DNA from: Pseudomonas cremoricolorata
Lineage (GTDB): Bacteria > Pseudomonadota > Gammaproteobacteria > Pseudomonadales > Pseudomonadaceae
Direction: 5' to 3'
Length of the DNA stretch: 64,000 bases
Assembly: GCF_000759535.1 (NCBI RefSeq)
Contig: NZ_CP009455.1
Location: 1,612,001 to 1,676,000 of the forward strand
Numbering within the stretch: position 1 is the stretch's first letter; every line of letters starts with the position of its first letter. The notes beneath the pieces were generated by a model, which made no database searches, was not told the DNA's origin, and saw only the letters and a program-made list of their open reading frames with translations. The translations under genes were made by a program, and so were the position numbers. This document shows positions 52,289-64,000 of this stretch, piece by piece.

Positions 52289-52317
52289 ATTATCCCGGTG
52301 ACGAGGGTGTCTAGCAA
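52289..52317 (-). promoter_or_regulatory. Candidate sigma-70 promoter for the aryl polyene cluster
   Basis: On the - strand TTGCTA (52312-52317), 17 bp, then GATAAT (52289-52294). The expected start is near 52282, giving an 87-nt leader before the GTG of apeC. It fits the first gene of a polycistronic cluster. The divergent gap to parA (52196-52509, 314 bp) holds no other gene. Confidence 0.5.
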
Positions 52318-52509
52318 ATACTGGTTACATAATCGCCATCAGACTGTAGACCCGGTGGCTAGTGCCAAAAGTTGAAGTTTTTGTAGGTATTTTCCGACGG
52401 GTGGCGCATGGAATTCACTTGCGTCTGGGATCTTTTCTCATTCACCGACACTGGTAATGCAACAGAGGCCACCACATACTCGCTGTTCGATCACAGACGG
52501 AGGTCTCAC

Positions 52510-53280
52510 ATGCGGCGCGTGGTGTTCAATCAGAAAGGCGGCGTCGGCAAGTCCAGCATCGCCTGCAACCTGGCGGCGGTCAGCGCCAATGAAGGCTATC
52601 GAACGCTGCTGATCGACCTCGATGCCCAGGCCAACTCCACCCAGTACCTCACCGGCCTTACGGGCGACGACATTCCCGTGGGCATCGCCGATTTCTTCAA
52701 GCAGAGCCTGGCCGGCGGCCCGGTGGCGAAGAAGAACAAGATCGATATCTTCGAGACGCCATTCGACAACCTGCACGTGATCACCGCCAGTGCCGAGCTG
52801 GCCGACCTGCAGCCCAAGCTCGAGGCGAAACACAAGATCAACAAGCTGCGCAAACTGCTCGACAGCCTCGACGAAGACTACGAACGCATCTACATCGACA
52901 CCCCGCCGGCACTGAACTTCTACGCCGTGTCAGCCTTGATCGGTGCCGACCGGGTGCTGATTCCGTTCGACTGCGACAGCTTCTCGCGCCAGGCCCTGTA
53001 CGGCCTGCTGGCGGAAATCGAAGAGCTCAAGGAAGACCACAACCCGGCGCTCGAGGTGGAAGGGATCGTGGTCAACCAGTTCCAGTCCCGCGCCAGCCTG
53101 CCGCAGCAGATGCTCGACGAACTGATCGCCGAAGGCCTGCCGGTCTTGCCGGTGTACCTCGCCAGCTCGGTGAAGATGCGCGAATCCCACCACGCCAACC
53201 TGCCGCTGATCCACCTCGATCCGAAGCACAAGCTGAGTCAGCAGTTCGTGGAGTTGCATGATGTGCTGGAGCGGGCGTGA
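52510..53280 (+). CDS. Orphan ParA-family ATPase
   Basis: A 256-residue deviant-Walker ATPase: KGGVGKSSI (9-17, the ParA signature Lys), LLIDLDAQANSTQYL, IDTPPALNFYAVSA and the C-terminal LVPV-type block LPVLPVYLASSVKMRES. No parB-like gene or cargo gene is next to it, so it is not a normal segregation pair. ATG 52510 follows ACGGAGGTCTCAC; a longer frame from 52408 has no ribosome site. Possible roles are positioning of another machine; not determined here. Confidence 0.8.
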   Translation: MRRVVFNQKGGVGKSSIACNLAAVSANEGYRTLLIDLDAQANSTQYLTGLTGDDIPVGIADFFKQSLAGGPVAKKNKIDIFETPFDNLHVITASAELADLQPKLEAKHKINKLRKLLDSLDEDYERIYIDTPPALNFYAVSALIGADRVLIPFDCDSFSRQALYGLLAEIEELKEDHNPALEVEGIVVNQFQSRASLPQQMLDELIAEGLPVLPVYLASSVKMRESHHANLPLIHLDPKHKLSQQFVELHDVLERA

Positions 53281-53337
53281 CGGCTGCGCTGGGCTGGCCG
53301 TGTGCTAACCCGTCGCTGCATCCACTTTTGCAAACAG

Positions 53338-53358
53338 GGCGCGCCTGCCCGGCGCGCC
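53338..53358. terminator. GC hairpin between convergent parA and selO
   Basis: GGCGCGCC occurs at 53338-53345 and again at 53351-53358; each is self-complementary, so the two pair into an 8-bp stem with a 5-nt loop. It lies in the short gap between two convergent genes and may end both transcripts, though a T run is weak. Confidence 0.45.
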
Positions 53359-53366
53359 GTTGAACC

Positions 53367-54939
<1,573 letters not shown>

Positions 54940-54946
<7 letters not shown>

Positions 54947-57900
54947 AGTGGGGATTGCGGCGACTCCATCCCAATCATCTGCTGCCGCCCACCTTTGGCA
55001 TCCATCAGGAACACCTCCACCTGGCGCACGGAAATCTTGATGCCGTGCTCCTTGAAGGCGCGGTCGATGTAGCGGTTGACCTCATCGAGCGTCGGGTTGC
55101 GGTCGCCCAGATCGCGTACGTGCATGCGCAGTTCGTGTTCCAGGGTTTCGCCGAAATTGAGGAAGTACACCAGCGGCTCCGGGTCTTTCAGCACCCGCGG
55201 GTTTTCTTCGGCGCCCTTGAGCAGCAGGTCGCGCACCAGGTCGAGGTCCGAGCCGTAGTCGATGCCGAGCTTGAGGGTGACGCGGGTGATGGTGTCGGTC
55301 AGCGACCAGTTGATCAACTGGCCGGTGATGAAGGTCTTGTTGGGGACGATGATGTCCTTGCGGTCGAAGTCGGTGATGGTGGTGGCGCGGATGCGGATCT
55401 TGCTCACCGTGCCCGACAGGTTGCCGATGGTGATGGTGTCGCCGATCCGTACCGGGCGCTCGAACAGGATCATGATGCCGGAAATGAAGTTGGCGAAGAT
55501 TTCCTGCATGCCGAAACCCAGACCCAGCGACAGCGCGGCTACCAGCCATTGCAACTTGTCCCAACTGACCCCAAGGGTCGCCAGGGTGCTGACGATGCCG
55601 ACCCCGACGATGACGTACGACAGCAGCGTGGTAATGGCATAGGCACTGCCCTGGGCCAGGTTCAGCCGCGACAGCACCAGCACTTCCAACAAGCCCGGCA
55701 AGTTGCTGGCAAGGGCAATGGTGATGCCGGCGATCACCAGCGCCCCGAGCAGGTCGCCCAGGCTGATCGGCACCATGCTCGCCGCCGCACCGGTGCCGCT
55801 GCTGTACTCGTAGAGGGTGAAGTTGTTCAGGTAGGAGAACACGCTGAGCAGGTCTGACCAGACCCAGTACAGCCCGGCGAGGAAGCCGCCGAGCAGCGCC
55901 AGGCGGATCAGCCGCAGCGACTGCTGGTTGACCTGCTCGATGTCCAGGGTCGGCTCTTCGATGACCACATCGCCGTCGAGCCCTTCCTTGTTCGCCTGGC
56001 GCTTGCTGATTGCCCGCTGATAGGCCAGGCGCCGCGCCGCCACCGACAGTCCGCGCATGAAAGCGGCCTCGATCACCAGCCAGAACAGCAGCAGGTACAA
56101 GGTGTAGATCAGGCGGTCGGTGAGCTTGAGCGCGGTGTAGTAGTAGCCGAAGCACACCGCCACGAACAGGGCGATGGGCAGCGCGGTGAACGCCACGCCA
56201 ACAGCCTTGCGGAACAGTGAGGTGTCGCGGTGCGCCGGGCTGCTCAGCAGTAGCCGGCTGAGCAGCAGCGCCATCAGCGCGTAGCAGGTGAGCACCACAG
56301 CGATGCCGAATACATCGTCGGCCAGCGCCGAAGGCTGGTGCTCGGCCACCGCCACCACGCCGACCAGCGCCAGCACCACGGTGCCCAGCCGGCGCACCCA
56401 GCCGCGCAGGAACTGCACCTGCGGCTTGTGCCAGCGGAAATGCACCTCAGCGACGCCGCCTGGGGAAAGAATCCGGTAGGCGGTGTAGAACACCAGCCAG
56501 GCCTGGGCCAGTTGCCACAGCGCCGCGCCGAGGTTGGCATTCTGTCCGCGGGCATCGATCTGCAAGGCGTAGCTGCACAGCGCCAGGCCCAGGCTCAGCG
56601 GCATGGCCAGAAGAATGTTGATCAGAATCGCGTTGGGCGTGTGCCACTGGCTGTCGCGCTTGAAGTGGCCAATGTCCTGGTGGATATCGTTGATTCGCTC
56701 GTACAGGTAGGTGCGGCGCCACAGCAGGCCGCCGATCACCAGCAGCAGCGGCAGGAACAGCAGCGGGTGCTGGGCCAGGCCATCGGCCAGCTCGGTGATG
56801 CCCGAAACCCAAGGCAAGCCGGCGATCTGTTCGACGAAGCGCTCTGGCGCGTAGCGCAGCCACTCCAGGTCAATGGCCTTGTTGCTGGGAATCCAGAACA
56901 TCTGTTCTTCGAGGGTGGTGCGCAGGTTCTGCGCGGTGCTGAGCAGTTGCTTCTGGTTGAGCTGCAGGGTGATCGATTCATTGAGCAGTGACGACAGCTC
57001 GCGGTTGAGCCGCTCGAGCAGGTCGCTGCGGGTGATCGCCACTTCCAGCAGGGCTTTGCGCAGGGCCGGGGTGACGTCCTGTTCGGGTCGCTCGGCCAGC
57101 AGCTTGTCGACGTAGGCGCTGGGCGTGCTCATCTGTTCGCGCTGCTGGCTGACCTCGAACTGGTACAGGCGAATGTCGGCGATCTGGTCGGCCAGGTCGC
57201 GGTCGAGTTTCAGGTGCGGCAGTGCCTGTTTCTGCTGATAGAGAATCTTCGACAGCAGCAGGCTGCCCTTGAGCACGTTGATCTGCTCGTCGAGGGCCTG
57301 GTCGGCCTGTGTCACGCTGTCGAGCTGCTGACGTGCGCGCAGGTTCTGCTGGGTCAACTCGTTGAGGCGGTCGGTACTCTTGAGCAGGTAGTCGGACAGC
57401 TCGAGGTTGGCCGCGCTCTCGCTGGCCAGCAGCGTGCTGCCGCCGGCCTTTTGTGCCTCCAGCGATTGCTGGGTGACGGTCTGCTGCGACTGCGCCAGGC
57501 GCTTGCTGTTGATCAGGGTTTGCAGGTCCTGGATTTCCTGCTCCTGGCGGGTGGCCTTTTCGATCAGCAGGTCGTGGCGGGCATTGCCGAGGTCTTGCAG
57601 CAGGCCATTGCCGGCCAGCTCCTGGCGGCGCAGTTGGGTCAGTGCGGCGAGCGAGGCCAGCTCGGCATTGAGCTGGTTGCGTTGATCGGCGCTGAGGGTC
57701 TTGCCGTTGTCCTTGCCCTGCTTGAGGGTGCTATTGATCTGCTGGGTGCGGTTCTGGCTATTGCTGATTTCGGCCTGGGCCCGTTCCGGGCGGGTCTGGG
57801 AATTGATGATCAGGCTGTTGGCTTCCGACAGCGCCTTTTGCAGGTCGCCCTGCTGGGTGCTGCGTTCGCTGAGCATCTGTTCGAGCTGGGCCACGCTGAG

Positions 57901-58233
57901 GCTGGCGTAGCGCTCGGCCACCGGAGCTGCTTTGCTGTCCTTGAGCTTGGCCAGTTCCTGCTGGCTGTCGCGGATTTCCTTGGGCGCATCGCTGAGCTGC
58001 TGTTTCAACGCTTCGAGCTTTTGCTGGTTGTCATCTCGGCTGTCGAGCCAGGACAAGGTTTTTTCCAGCAGTTGCTGCAAGGTCTTCTGATCAGCCTCGG
58101 GCAGCTTGCGGTCGGCGATCTTGTCGAGGCTTTCTTGCACGCTGGTGGTGCTGGGAGCTTCGGCTGCCACCACCACCATCGAGAGGGACAGGCACAGCCC
58201 AAGCAGGGCTGTGCGCAATGCACGGAGAAACAT
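54940..58233 (-). CDS. mscK: Large mechanosensitive channel MscK (KefA)
   Basis: A 1097-residue channel. Sec signal (MFLRALRTALLGLCLSLSMV, cleavage near VAA-EAP), then about 430 residues of periplasmic coiled coil, many membrane helices, and the C-terminal MscS core: LGLGFGMQEIFANFISGIMI, ERPVRIGDTITIGNLSG and the beta domain FDRKDIIVPNKTFITGQLIN. It opens under membrane tension and in E. coli also depends on external K+. The stop codon (TAG, minus strand, 54940-54942) lies in a REP. ATG 58233 has only a weak AAGAAG upstream. nhaP2 lies 39 bp upstream of the start, possibly in one transcript. Confidence 0.93.
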
Positions 58234-58272
58234 AGGCAGACTTCTTGAGGGGACCGGTGGCGATGAACGAGT

Positions 58273-60015
58273 TTAGAGGAACAACCCAGGTCCTGGTCGA
58301 GCCCCTTCGGGGAATCTGACGCCCACTTTCATGATCTTGTTCCCCTCCATCAGCGCGATGGTCCACAGCGTACCGTGCCATTCGATCTGGTCGCCCACTA
58401 CCGGCGCGCCGCCGACCTTCTGTCGAATGAACTGCGCCAGCGGCATCTTGCTGTCCAAACCATCGAGCTTGAGGCCGTACAGCGCCGACACGGCGCCCAG
58501 CTCGGCGTCGCCCTCGAGTACGAAGTCGCCGAAGAAGCGCAGGTCGAGGCCGCGATGCGGCGCCTGGCTGAACAGCTTGCCGAGTGCCGGTAGATCGTGT
58601 TCGTGGCCGATCACGCAGAGCATGTCATCGACCTGCAGCACGGTGCTGCCCGAGGGGTGGAGCAGTTGCTCGCCCCGGAACAGCGCTGCGATACGCGTGC
58701 CTTCCGGCATTTTCAGCTCACGCAGGGCCGCGCCGATGCACCACTTTTCTGCGCCCAGGCGGTAGACGAACAGCTCCCACTCGCTGGTGATGTTGACCTC
58801 CAGCGCCGAGCGGGAAATCGGCGACGGATCAGGCGGTACGGTGACCTTCAGCAACTTGGCCATCCACGGCAGGCTGGTGCCTTGCACCAGCAGCGAAATC
58901 AGCACGATGAAGAACGCCAGGTTGAAGAACAGCTGCGCTTGCGGCAGCCCGGCCATCAGCGGGAACACCGCCAGAATGATCGGTACCGCGCCACGCAGCC
59001 CGACCCAGGCGATGAAGCCTTTTTCGCGGGTGTGGAATGCCTTGAACGGCAGCAGCGCGGCGAACACCGACAGTGGCCGTGCGACCACGATCATCCACAG
59101 CGCCAAGGCCAGCGCCGGCACGGCAATCGGCAGCAGGTCGTGGGGGGTGACCAGCAGGCCGAGCACCAGGAACATGCCGATCTGCGCCAGCCAAGCCATG
59201 CCGTCGAGCATGTGCAGAATGCCGTGGCGGCTGCGGATCGGCCGGTTGCCCAGCACCAGGCCACACAGGTACACGGCGAGGAAGCCGCTGCCGTGCAGGG
59301 CGTTGGTCAGCGAGAACACCACCAGGCCGCCGGCGACCACCAGAATGGGGTACAGCCCGCTGGCCAGGTTGATGCGATTGACCATCTGCAGCATCAGCCA
59401 GCCGCCGCCCAGGCCGAGCAGGCCGCCGATACCGAATTCACGCAGCAGGTGGCCGAGCAGGCCCCAGTGAAGGCCGGTCTGGTGACTGGCGATCATGTCG
59501 ATCAGGGTCACGGTGAGGAACACTGCCATCGGGTCGTTGCTGCCCGATTCGATCTCCAGGGTGGCAGTGACCCGCTCGTTGAGGCCCTTGCCGCCCAGCA
59601 GCGAGAACACCGCCGCGGCGTCGGTGGAGCCGACGATGGCGCCGATCAGCAGGCCCTGGATCAGGCTCAGGTCGAACAGCCAGGCGGCGACCATGCCGGT
59701 CAGCGCTGTGGTGATCAATACCCCGACGGTTGCCAGCGACAGCGCCGGCCACAGCGCCACGCGAAAACTCGCCACCCGCGTGCGCAGCCCGCCGTCGAGC
59801 AGAATCACTGCCAGCGCGAGGTTGCCGACCAGGTAGGCGGTGGGATAGTTGTTGAAGATGATGCCGCCACCATCGACCCCGGCGACCATGCCGACGGCGA
59901 GAATGATGACCAGAATGGGGATGCCCAGACGCGAAGACAGAGAACTGACCAGAATGCTTGCGCCCACCAGCAAAGCGCCGATCAAGAACAGGCTGTTGAT
60001 GGTGCTTGCATCCAA
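58273..60015 (-). CDS. nhaP2: Potassium/proton antiporter NhaP2 (CvrA)
   Basis: A 580-residue CPA1 antiporter. An N-terminal domain of about 13 membrane segments includes [19 protein letters not shown] and [18 protein letters not shown] (the cation-binding Asp region). A TrkA-C-like and a CorC/HlyC-like regulatory domain follow ([33 protein letters not shown]). It expels K+ in exchange for protons and lies upstream of mscK, so the pair suggests osmotic and K+ control. ATG 60015 has GGAG 14 nt before it. Confidence 0.9.
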   Translation of the reverse strand: MDASTINSLFLIGALLVGASILVSSLSSRLGIPILVIILAVGMVAGVDGGGIIFNNYPTAYLVGNLALAVILLDGGLRTRVASFRVALWPALSLATVGVLITTALTGMVAAWLFDLSLIQGLLIGAIVGSTDAAAVFSLLGGKGLNERVTATLEIESGSNDPMAVFLTVTLIDMIASHQTGLHWGLLGHLLREFGIGGLLGLGGGWLMLQMVNRINLASGLYPILVVAGGLVVFSLTNALHGSGFLAVYLCGLVLGNRPIRSRHGILHMLDGMAWLAQIGMFLVLGLLVTPHDLLPIAVPALALALWMIVVARPLSVFAALLPFKAFHTREKGFIAWVGLRGAVPIILAVFPLMAGLPQAQLFFNLAFFIVLISLLVQGTSLPWMAKLLKVTVPPDPSPISRSALEVNITSEWELFVYRLGAEKWCIGAALRELKMPEGTRIAALFRGEQLLHPSGSTVLQVDDMLCVIGHEHDLPALGKLFSQAPHRGLDLRFFGDFVLEGDAELGAVSALYGLKLDGLDSKMPLAQFIRQKVGGAPVVGDQIEWHGTLWTIALMEGNKIMKVGVRFPEGARPGPGLFL

Positions 60016-60139
60016 AAGCGTGTACTCCAGGTGTTGCGGGGGGAAGCCGACCTGCCGGGGATTCAGCTAGCAGGTCGCGTGCCAATCGATTCTAACCTGA
60101 TGAATTGGCTGGCTGTAAAGCGTTTCTATTGATGTCCTT

Positions 60140-60171
60140 GGGGGCGGTCCAATGCACCTGAAACCGCCCCC
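60140..60171. terminator. Hairpin downstream of betA
   Basis: GGGGGCGGT (60140-60148) and ACCGCCCCC (60163-60171) form a perfect 9-bp stem with a 14-nt loop, 18 nt beyond the betA stop. No long T run follows. It is the likely end of the bet transcript. Confidence 0.6.
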
Positions 60172-60188
60172 ACAGGTTCTGAGGCGGA

Positions 60189-61880
60189 TCAGCCCTGCTT
60201 CACCTCACGCATCGCCTTGCCCTTCACCGGTGCGCCGTTGGCGACGTAGTACTGGGCGGTGCTGCGTGGCAGCGGGGTGCGGTTGCGGATCTTGTCGGCG
60301 ATTTTCTCGGCGATCATGATCGTTGTGGCATTGAGGTTGCCGGTGATGATGATCGGCATGATCGACGCATCCACCACACGCAGGCCCTGCATGCCGTGCA
60401 CGCGGCCCTGGTTGTCGACCACGGCCATGTCGTCTTCGCCCATCTTGCACGAGCAGGACGGGTGGAAGGCGGTTTCGGCGTGCTCGCGGATGAATTTGTC
60501 CAGCTCTTCATCGGTCTGCACGTGCTCGCCCGGGCTGATCTCGCGTCCACGGTACGGGTCGAGTGCCGGCTGGGCCATGATTTCCCGGGTCAGGCGAATG
60601 CCGTCGCGAAATTCCTGCCAGTCTTGCTCGGTGGCCATGTAGTTGAAGAGGATGCTCGGGTGCTGACGCGGGTCTTTCGACTTGGCCTGCACGCGACCAC
60701 GGCTCGGCGAGCGCATCGAGCCCATGTGCGCCTGGAAGCCATGTTCCTTGACGCCGTTGGAGCCGTTGTAATTGATCGCCACCGGCAGGAAGTGGTACTG
60801 GATGTTCGGCCACTCGAACTCGGGACGGGTGCGGATGAATCCACCGGCCTCGAACTGGTTGCTGGCGCCGATGCCGGTGCCGTTGAACAGCCACTCGGCA
60901 CCGATGGCCGGCTGGTTCCACCACAGCAGCGAGGGGTACAGCGAGACCGGCTGGGTGCAAGCGTATTGCAGGTACAGCTCGAGGTGGTCCTGCAGGTTCT
61001 CACCCACGCCCGGCAGTTCGTGAACCACCGGAATATCCAGGCTTTCCAGCAGCGCACGCGGGCCGACGCCCGAGCGTTGCAGCAGTTGCGGCGAGGCGAT
61101 GGCGCCGGAGCTGACGATCACTTCCTTGCGCGCACGGGCTTCGACACGCTCTTCGCTGTCGCCGACCAGATAGGTCACGCCAACTGCGCGCTTGCCTTCG
61201 AACAGAATACGGTCGCTCAGGGCATGGGTGACGATGGTCAGGTTCGGGCGCTTCTTGGCCTGGTCCAGGTAACCGCGAGCGGTGCTGGAGCGACGGCCGT
61301 TCTTGGTCACCGAGCGGTCCATCGGGCCGAAGCCTTCCTGCTGGTAGCCGTTGAGGTCTTCGGTGCGCGGGTAACCGGCTTGCACGCCGGCTTCGACCAT
61401 GGCGTGGAACAGCGGGTTGTTGCCCGCCTTGGGCGTTGCCACGCTGACCGGGCCTTCGCCGCCGTGGTAGTCGTTGGGGCCGATGTCACGGGTTTCGGCC
61501 TTGCGGAAGTAGGGCAGGCAGTCGAGGTAGGCCCAGTCTTCCAAGCCAGGCAGTTTGGCCCAGCCATCGAAGTCCAGAGCGTTGCCGCGGATGTAGCACA
61601 TGCCGTTGATCAGCGACGAGCCACCCAGGCCCTTGCCGCGACCACACTCCATGCGCCGACCGTCCATGTGCGGCTCGGGATCGGTTTCATAGGCCCAGTT
61701 GTAGCGACGACCCTGCAGCGGGAAGGCCAGCGCGGCAGGCATCTGGGTGCGGAAGTCGAAACGGTAGTCCGGGCCACCGGCTTCGAGCAGCAGTACGCTG
61801 ACGTTGGCGTCTTCGGTCAGGCGTGTGGCGAGCGTGTTACCGGCCGAGCCGGCACCAACGATGATGTAGTCGTAATCCAT
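60189..61880 (-). CDS. betA: Choline dehydrogenase
   Basis: A 563-residue GMC-family flavoprotein that oxidises choline to betaine aldehyde and on to betaine, on the membrane. FAD loop [40 protein letters not shown] is the second GMC motif; HPSCSCKMG holds the catalytic His. ATG 61880 (MDYDYIIVG) has GGAGGAAG 8 nt upstream; a longer frame to 61973 is not needed. Last gene of betI-betB-betA. Confidence 0.94.
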   Translation of the reverse strand: MDYDYIIVGAGSAGNTLATRLTEDANVSVLLLEAGGPDYRFDFRTQMPAALAFPLQGRRYNWAYETDPEPHMDGRRMECGRGKGLGGSSLINGMCYIRGNALDFDGWAKLPGLEDWAYLDCLPYFRKAETRDIGPNDYHGGEGPVSVATPKAGNNPLFHAMVEAGVQAGYPRTEDLNGYQQEGFGPMDRSVTKNGRRSSTARGYLDQAKKRPNLTIVTHALSDRILFEGKRAVGVTYLVGDSEERVEARARKEVIVSSGAIASPQLLQRSGVGPRALLESLDIPVVHELPGVGENLQDHLELYLQYACTQPVSLYPSLLWWNQPAIGAEWLFNGTGIGASNQFEAGGFIRTRPEFEWPNIQYHFLPVAINYNGSNGVKEHGFQAHMGSMRSPSRGRVQAKSKDPRQHPSILFNYMATEQDWQEFRDGIRLTREIMAQPALDPYRGREISPGEHVQTDEELDKFIREHAETAFHPSCSCKMGEDDMAVVDNQGRVHGMQGLRVVDASIMPIIITGNLNATTIMIAEKIADKIRNRTPLPRSTAQYYVANGAPVKGKAMREVKQG

Positions 61881-62003
61881 GGGGGGCTTCCTCCGGAAGC
61901 AGCTGCGAGCGTGTAGCTCCAAGCGGCAAGTAGATGCGCTCGTGCGTGGCTCGCAAGTGGATGATCCCTGCAAGGGCCGGTGGCCAACGCCGACCGGCTC
62001 TTT

Positions 62004-62027
62004 CTTGCAGCTAACAGCTTGCAGCTA
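62004..62027. repeat. Short tandem CTTGCAGCTA repeat between betB and betA
   Basis: CTTGCAGCTA occurs at 62004-62013 and 62018-62027 (14-bp period) within the 158-bp gap between betB and betA. The overlapping AGCTAACAGCTT is close to palindromic. It may be a weak hairpin or remnant of a repeat; nothing ties it to regulation. Confidence 0.4.
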
Positions 62028-62038
62028 GCCGCTCTCGG

Positions 62039-63511
62039 TCAAAAGACCGAGGCGTAGTCGCCGAGCTCGACCTGTACCGACTTGATGCGGGTGTACTGCG
62101 CCAGGGAGCTGACGCCGTTCTCGCGGCCCACGCCCGATTGCTTGTAGCCGCCGACCGGCATTTCGGCTGGCGACTCGCCCCAGGCATTGATCCAGCAGAT
62201 GCCGGCTTCGAGCTGGTGGATGATGCGGTGCGCGCGGGTCAGGTCGTTGGTGCACACGCCAGCGGCCAGGCCGTACTCGGTGTCGTTGGCGCGGCGGATG
62301 ACTTCTTCTTCGGTCTCGTAGCTGAGGATGCTCATCACTGGGCCGAAGATTTCTTCCTGGACGATGGTCATGTCATCGCGGCAGTCGGTGAACACGGTCG
62401 GTGCAACGAAGGCGCCCTTGGCGAATTCGCCTTCGGTCAGACGCTCACCGCCGCACAGCACACGGGCGCCTTGCTCTTTGCCCTTGGCGATGTAGCCGAG
62501 CACGCTTTCCATGTGGGCGAAGCTGACCAGCGGGCCGAAGTTGGTGTTGTCGTCTTCCGGGTTGCCGATGCGGATGCGCGCGACACGTTCGGCGATCTTG
62601 GCTTCGAACTCGGCTTTCAGCGACGCCGGGATGAACACGCGGGTGCCGTTGGTGCAGACCTGACCGGAGCTGTAGAAGTTGGCCATCATGGCGATGTCGG
62701 CGGCGCGATCGAGGTCGGCGTCGGCGCAGATGATCAACGGCGACTTGCCGCCCAGTTCCATGGTCACTTCCTTGAGCGAGGAACTCGAAGCGCTGGCCAT
62801 GACTTTCTTGCCGGTGGTGCCGCCGCCGGTGAACGAGATTTTCTCGATGCGCGGGTGCTCGGTCAGCCAGTTGCCGACTTCACGGCCGCTGCCGGTGAGG
62901 ACGTTGAACACGCCATCGGGCAGGCCGGCTTCGGTGTAGATCTCGGCCAGTTTCAGGGTGGTCAGCGAGGTGACTTCCGAAGGCTTGAAGATCATCGCGT
63001 TGCCCGCAGCCAGGGCCGGGGCGGATTTCCACAGGGCGATCTGGATCGGGTAGTTCCACGCGCCGATGCCGGCGGTCACGCCCAGTGGCTCGCGGCGGGT
63101 ATAGACGAAGGAGCTGTCGCGCAGCGGAATCTGCTCGCCTTCGATGGCCGGCACCAGGCCTGCGTAGTATTCGAGCACATCGGCGCCGGTGACGATGTCG
63201 ACGTAACGGGTTTCGGAGTACGACTTGCCGGTGTCGAGGGTTTCCAGCATGGCCAGCTCATCGTTGCGCTCGCGCAGGATGTCGACGGCGCGGCGCAGGA
63301 TGCGCGAACGCTGCATGGCGGTCATCGCTGCCCAGACCTTCTGGCCGCGCTCGGCGCTTTCTACGGCACGCTCGACGTCGGCTTCGGTAGCCCGCTGGAC
63401 GTAAGCCAGGACTTCACCGGTCGCTGGGTTGATGGCTTCGAAGGTGGCATCGCTGCCGGCGTCGACGTAACCGCCATCGATGTAGAGTTTTTGCGTTCCG
63501 AAACGGGCCAT
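62039..63511 (-). CDS. betB: Betaine aldehyde dehydrogenase
   Basis: A 490-residue aldehyde dehydrogenase that oxidises betaine aldehyde to glycine betaine with NAD+. [17 protein letters not shown] carries the general-base Glu, and [16 protein letters not shown] the nucleophilic Cys; [22 protein letters not shown] and [12 protein letters not shown] bind NAD. ATG 63511 is preceded by GAGGAC. It lies between betI and betA in the normal order. Confidence 0.95.
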   Translation of the reverse strand: MARFGTQKLYIDGGYVDAGSDATFEAINPATGEVLAYVQRATEADVERAVESAERGQKVWAAMTAMQRSRILRRAVDILRERNDELAMLETLDTGKSYSETRYVDIVTGADVLEYYAGLVPAIEGEQIPLRDSSFVYTRREPLGVTAGIGAWNYPIQIALWKSAPALAAGNAMIFKPSEVTSLTTLKLAEIYTEAGLPDGVFNVLTGSGREVGNWLTEHPRIEKISFTGGGTTGKKVMASASSSSLKEVTMELGGKSPLIICADADLDRAADIAMMANFYSSGQVCTNGTRVFIPASLKAEFEAKIAERVARIRIGNPEDDNTNFGPLVSFAHMESVLGYIAKGKEQGARVLCGGERLTEGEFAKGAFVAPTVFTDCRDDMTIVQEEIFGPVMSILSYETEEEVIRRANDTEYGLAAGVCTNDLTRAHRIIHQLEAGICWINAWGESPAEMPVGGYKQSGVGRENGVSSLAQYTRIKSVQVELGDYASVF

Positions 63512-63542
63512 AGTGTCCTCGCAAGTGCAATGTGTGATGTGG

Positions 63543-64000
63543 CTATGCGCGTCGCGCCTGTGCCGATTGGGCAGTGGCTGCGCGCGGTTGTTCAGTCACG
63601 TGGGCATCGCTGCCCGGGCGTTGCTGCTTAGCCAGTTGTAGATCCATGTATTCGTAAGCGATGCGTACTGCCTGCGCGGTGTCGAAGGCATCGCCCGACA
63701 GCGCACCGCGCAACCACAAGCCGTCGATCAACGCTGCCAGGCCGCGGGCGGCGCTGCGCGCCTCATCGAGCGGCAGCACCTGACGGAACTGGTAGCACAG
63801 GTTGGAATACAGGCGGTGGTCGTTGATCCGCTGCAACCTGTGCAAGGACGGCTGGTGCATGCTGGAGGCCCAGAAGGCCAGCCAGGTTTTCATTGCCGGG
63901 CCGGTGACCTGGCTGGCGTCGAAGTTGCCTTCGATGATCACTTGCAGCTGGGCACGGGGACTGGTGTCCGCCAGTGCCTGGCGCCGGGCGATCACGCCTT
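63543..64000 (-). CDS. betI: TetR-type choline repressor, C-terminal part (cut by window edge)
   Basis: The C-terminal ligand-binding part of Bet[21 protein letters not shown] at the window edge, then [40 protein letters not shown] and the end of the helical domain. The N-terminal TetR helix-turn-helix lies beyond position 64000. It represses the bet genes until choline is present. The stop is 31 nt before the betB start. Tail residues after about 185 are poorly conserved. Confidence 0.88.
   Translation of the reverse strand, partial: GVIARRQALADTSPRAQLQVIIEGNFDASQVTGPAMKTWLAFWASSMHQPSLHRLQRINDHRLYSNLCYQFRQVLPLDEARSAARGLAALIDGLWLRGALSGDAFDTAQAVRIAYEYMDLQLAKQQRPGSDAHVTEQPRAATAQSAQARRA

Noticed and set aside
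62138..63631. 497-codon frame antisense to betB
   Set aside because: Shadow of the aldehyde dehydrogenase gene with low-complexity content; the - strand gene has all catalytic motifs.

Overview
The window is a contiguous piece of a GC-rich pseudomonad chromosome, most likely from the Pseudomonas putida group. Three things point there: the gene repertoire (argE-argA, spu polyamine locus, sbp-cysTWA, folA, selO, mscK, nhaP2, betIBA), REP sequences of the GTAGGAGCGG type, and protein sequences that read as close Pseudomonas relatives. Nearly all of it is coding. I saw no tRNA, rRNA, CRISPR array, prophage or intact transposase.

Positions 1-11994 hold the end of argE, argA, and the polyamine locus. 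A divergent pair of gamma-glutamylpolyamine synthetases (spuI on -, spuB on +) is followed by the aminotransferase spuC and the importer spuDEFGH, so putrescine/spermidine uptake and catabolism sit together. Positions 12045-14205 are a small accessory pocket with two orphan, N-terminally truncated RHS-core proteins with unrelated C-terminal tails. Positions 14470-19666 encode a TriABC-type RND pump with two adaptor lipoproteins. Positions 19800-23964 are the sulfur-starvation operon oscA-sbp-cysT-cysW-cysA behind a perfect AT-rich inverted repeat, followed by a thioesterase and a glycine-zipper lipoprotein-like protein.

Positions 25297-26346 are an AT-richer accessory insert. It holds a DUF3800 gene broken by an in-frame stop, preceded by a strong promoter with an embedded palindrome and a leader hairpin. 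Next come an FdhF/YdeP-type molybdoenzyme with its sulfurtransferase fdhD, a membrane GTPase (DUF3482) coupled to a DUF2868 membrane protein, a 241-bp MITE-like element with perfect 22-bp terminal inverted repeats, folA, and a structured intergenic repeat.

Positions 34224-52195 (- strand) are a complete aryl polyene (APE) type II polyketide cluster of about 20 tightly overlapping genes. It contains ketosynthases, a chain-length-factor-like protein, ketoreductase, two hotdog dehydratase modules (one fused to the aryl-ACP ligase), two ACPs, an aromatic amino acid lyase, a thioesterase, acyl- and glycosyltransferases, LolA-like and MMPL exporters, a methyltransferase, a flavin-dependent halogenase-like protein and a CPA2-like antiporter. 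The lyase and ligase would supply an aromatic starter, the KS/KR/DH set would elongate it, and the transferases and exporters would place the pigment lipid in the outer membrane. The halogenase-like and antiporter genes make the chemistry worth checking.

Positions 52510-64000 return to core genes: an orphan ParA, selO, mscK, nhaP2, and the choline-to-betaine genes betA, betB and the start-truncated betI at the window edge.
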